A stretch of DNA of 64,000 nt from CAYZXA01 sp964482335 (GTDB lineage: Bacteria > Patescibacteriota > Minisyncoccia > Minisyncoccales > MHMH01), in assembly GCA_964482335.1 (NCBI GenBank), contig CAYZXA010000001.1, positions 1 to 64,000 on the forward strand, in the 5' to 3' direction. The notes below the pieces were generated by a model that worked only from the letters and a program-made list of their open reading frames with translations, was not told the origin of the DNA and did no database searches. The position numbers and the translations under genes are program-made. Shown here piece after piece: positions 63,855 to 64,000 of this stretch (the stretch's first letter is position 1; each line of letters opens with the position of its first letter).

Positions 63855-63867
63855 AGGAGGTGCCAAC

Positions 63868-64000
63868 ATGGCAACAGCTCAACCAAAGATTGGTTTGTTT
63901 GCTGGAATATTTAACACAGAGGGGAAACTACTGATTAAAAGAAGGCCGAAAGGTATTTCTTTGGCTGGCGAATGGGATCTGCCCGGTGGTGCAGTTGAGG
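63868..64000 (+). CDS. NUDIX hydrolase (partial, window edge)
   Basis: AAAGGAGG at 63853-63860 precedes ATG 63868. The 44 visible residues read MATAQPKIGLFAGIFNTEGK, then LLIKRRPKGISLAGEWDLPG and GAVE, the opening of a NUDIX domain up to the start of the NUDIX box. The gene runs beyond the window. Its N-terminus resembles the one in the 6603-6858 remnant only in general form. Confidence 0.85.
   Translation, partial: MATAQPKIGLFAGIFNTEGKLLIKRRPKGISLAGEWDLPGGAVE

Overview
The window looks like a chromosomal segment of a Candidate Phyla Radiation (Patescibacteria) bacterium, most likely in the Parcubacteria group. The DNA is AT-rich and gene-dense with the standard genetic code (TGA is used as a stop throughout). 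Supporting traits are a ribosomal protein cluster with no L30 gene between S5 and L15, an RNA polymerase alpha subunit without the usual C-terminal domain, shortened housekeeping enzymes (alanyl-tRNA synthetase, triosephosphate isomerase, MnmA), many genes that start a few bases after a -10 box, and small families that I recognise mainly from such genomes. The assignment is inference from gene content; no 16S rRNA gene is present.

Layout. 1-5.4 kb: uvrA, an unknown gene, groES-groEL. 5.4-10.3 kb: tRNA-Ser, two small membrane or pilin-like genes, two divergent-age remnants of a NUDIX gene flanking two GT4 glycosyltransferases on the minus strand, and a short MscS-type channel. 10.3-13.5 kb: dnaG-rpoD operon and tRNA-Asn. 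13.5-16.1 kb: a serine recombinase element abutting the 3' end of tRNA-Asn and built from long perfect inverted repeats. 16.1-20.3 kb: envelope and small membrane proteins in a repeat-littered, gene-poor stretch. 20.4-31.8 kb: an accessory block of NifX-type proteins, a cation diffusion facilitator fused to a NifX domain, two MinD/Mrp ATPases carrying ferredoxin inserts, glutamate dehydrogenase, thioredoxin, a metal ABC transporter, DUF134 and a thioredoxin-CcdA fusion, with two DNA-repair genes (family-4 uracil-DNA glycosylase and a free-standing LigD phosphoesterase domain) inside it. 32-35.5 kb: small proteins, a ComEC-like hydrolase, an adenylate-kinase-like enzyme, a 6S-like RNA, tRNA-Pro, L28, a site-2 protease. 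35.5-50 kb: the str-S10-spc superoperon (S12 to SecY). 50-54 kb: adk, map, a membrane protein, tpiA, ykuK-like, mnmA. 54.1-55.1 kb: an orphan transcription unit with a candidate small RNA and three small genes. 55-62 kb: alaS, a membrane protein, infA-rpmJ-rpsM-rpsK-rpsD-rpoA-rplQ-rplM-rpsI. 62-64 kb: a PD-(D/E)XK nuclease, a PEGA protein, a small gene and the start of a NUDIX gene.

How the parts relate. Most of the window is core translation, transcription and folding. The accessory content lies in 13.5-32 kb and 54-55 kb. The two most unusual items are the nested inverted-repeat recombinase element at tRNA-Asn (13481-16054), which has the architecture of an invertible or composite integrative element, and the 20.4-31.8 kb block, whose genes point to handling of metals or Fe-S clusters and thiols and which includes a transporter-NifX fusion. 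Promoters of near-consensus form (TTGACA, 17 bp, TAtaAT or TAAGAT) are easy to see. Two translation-start styles coexist: most core genes lack a Shine-Dalgarno sequence, while a minority of mostly small accessory genes have strong ones.
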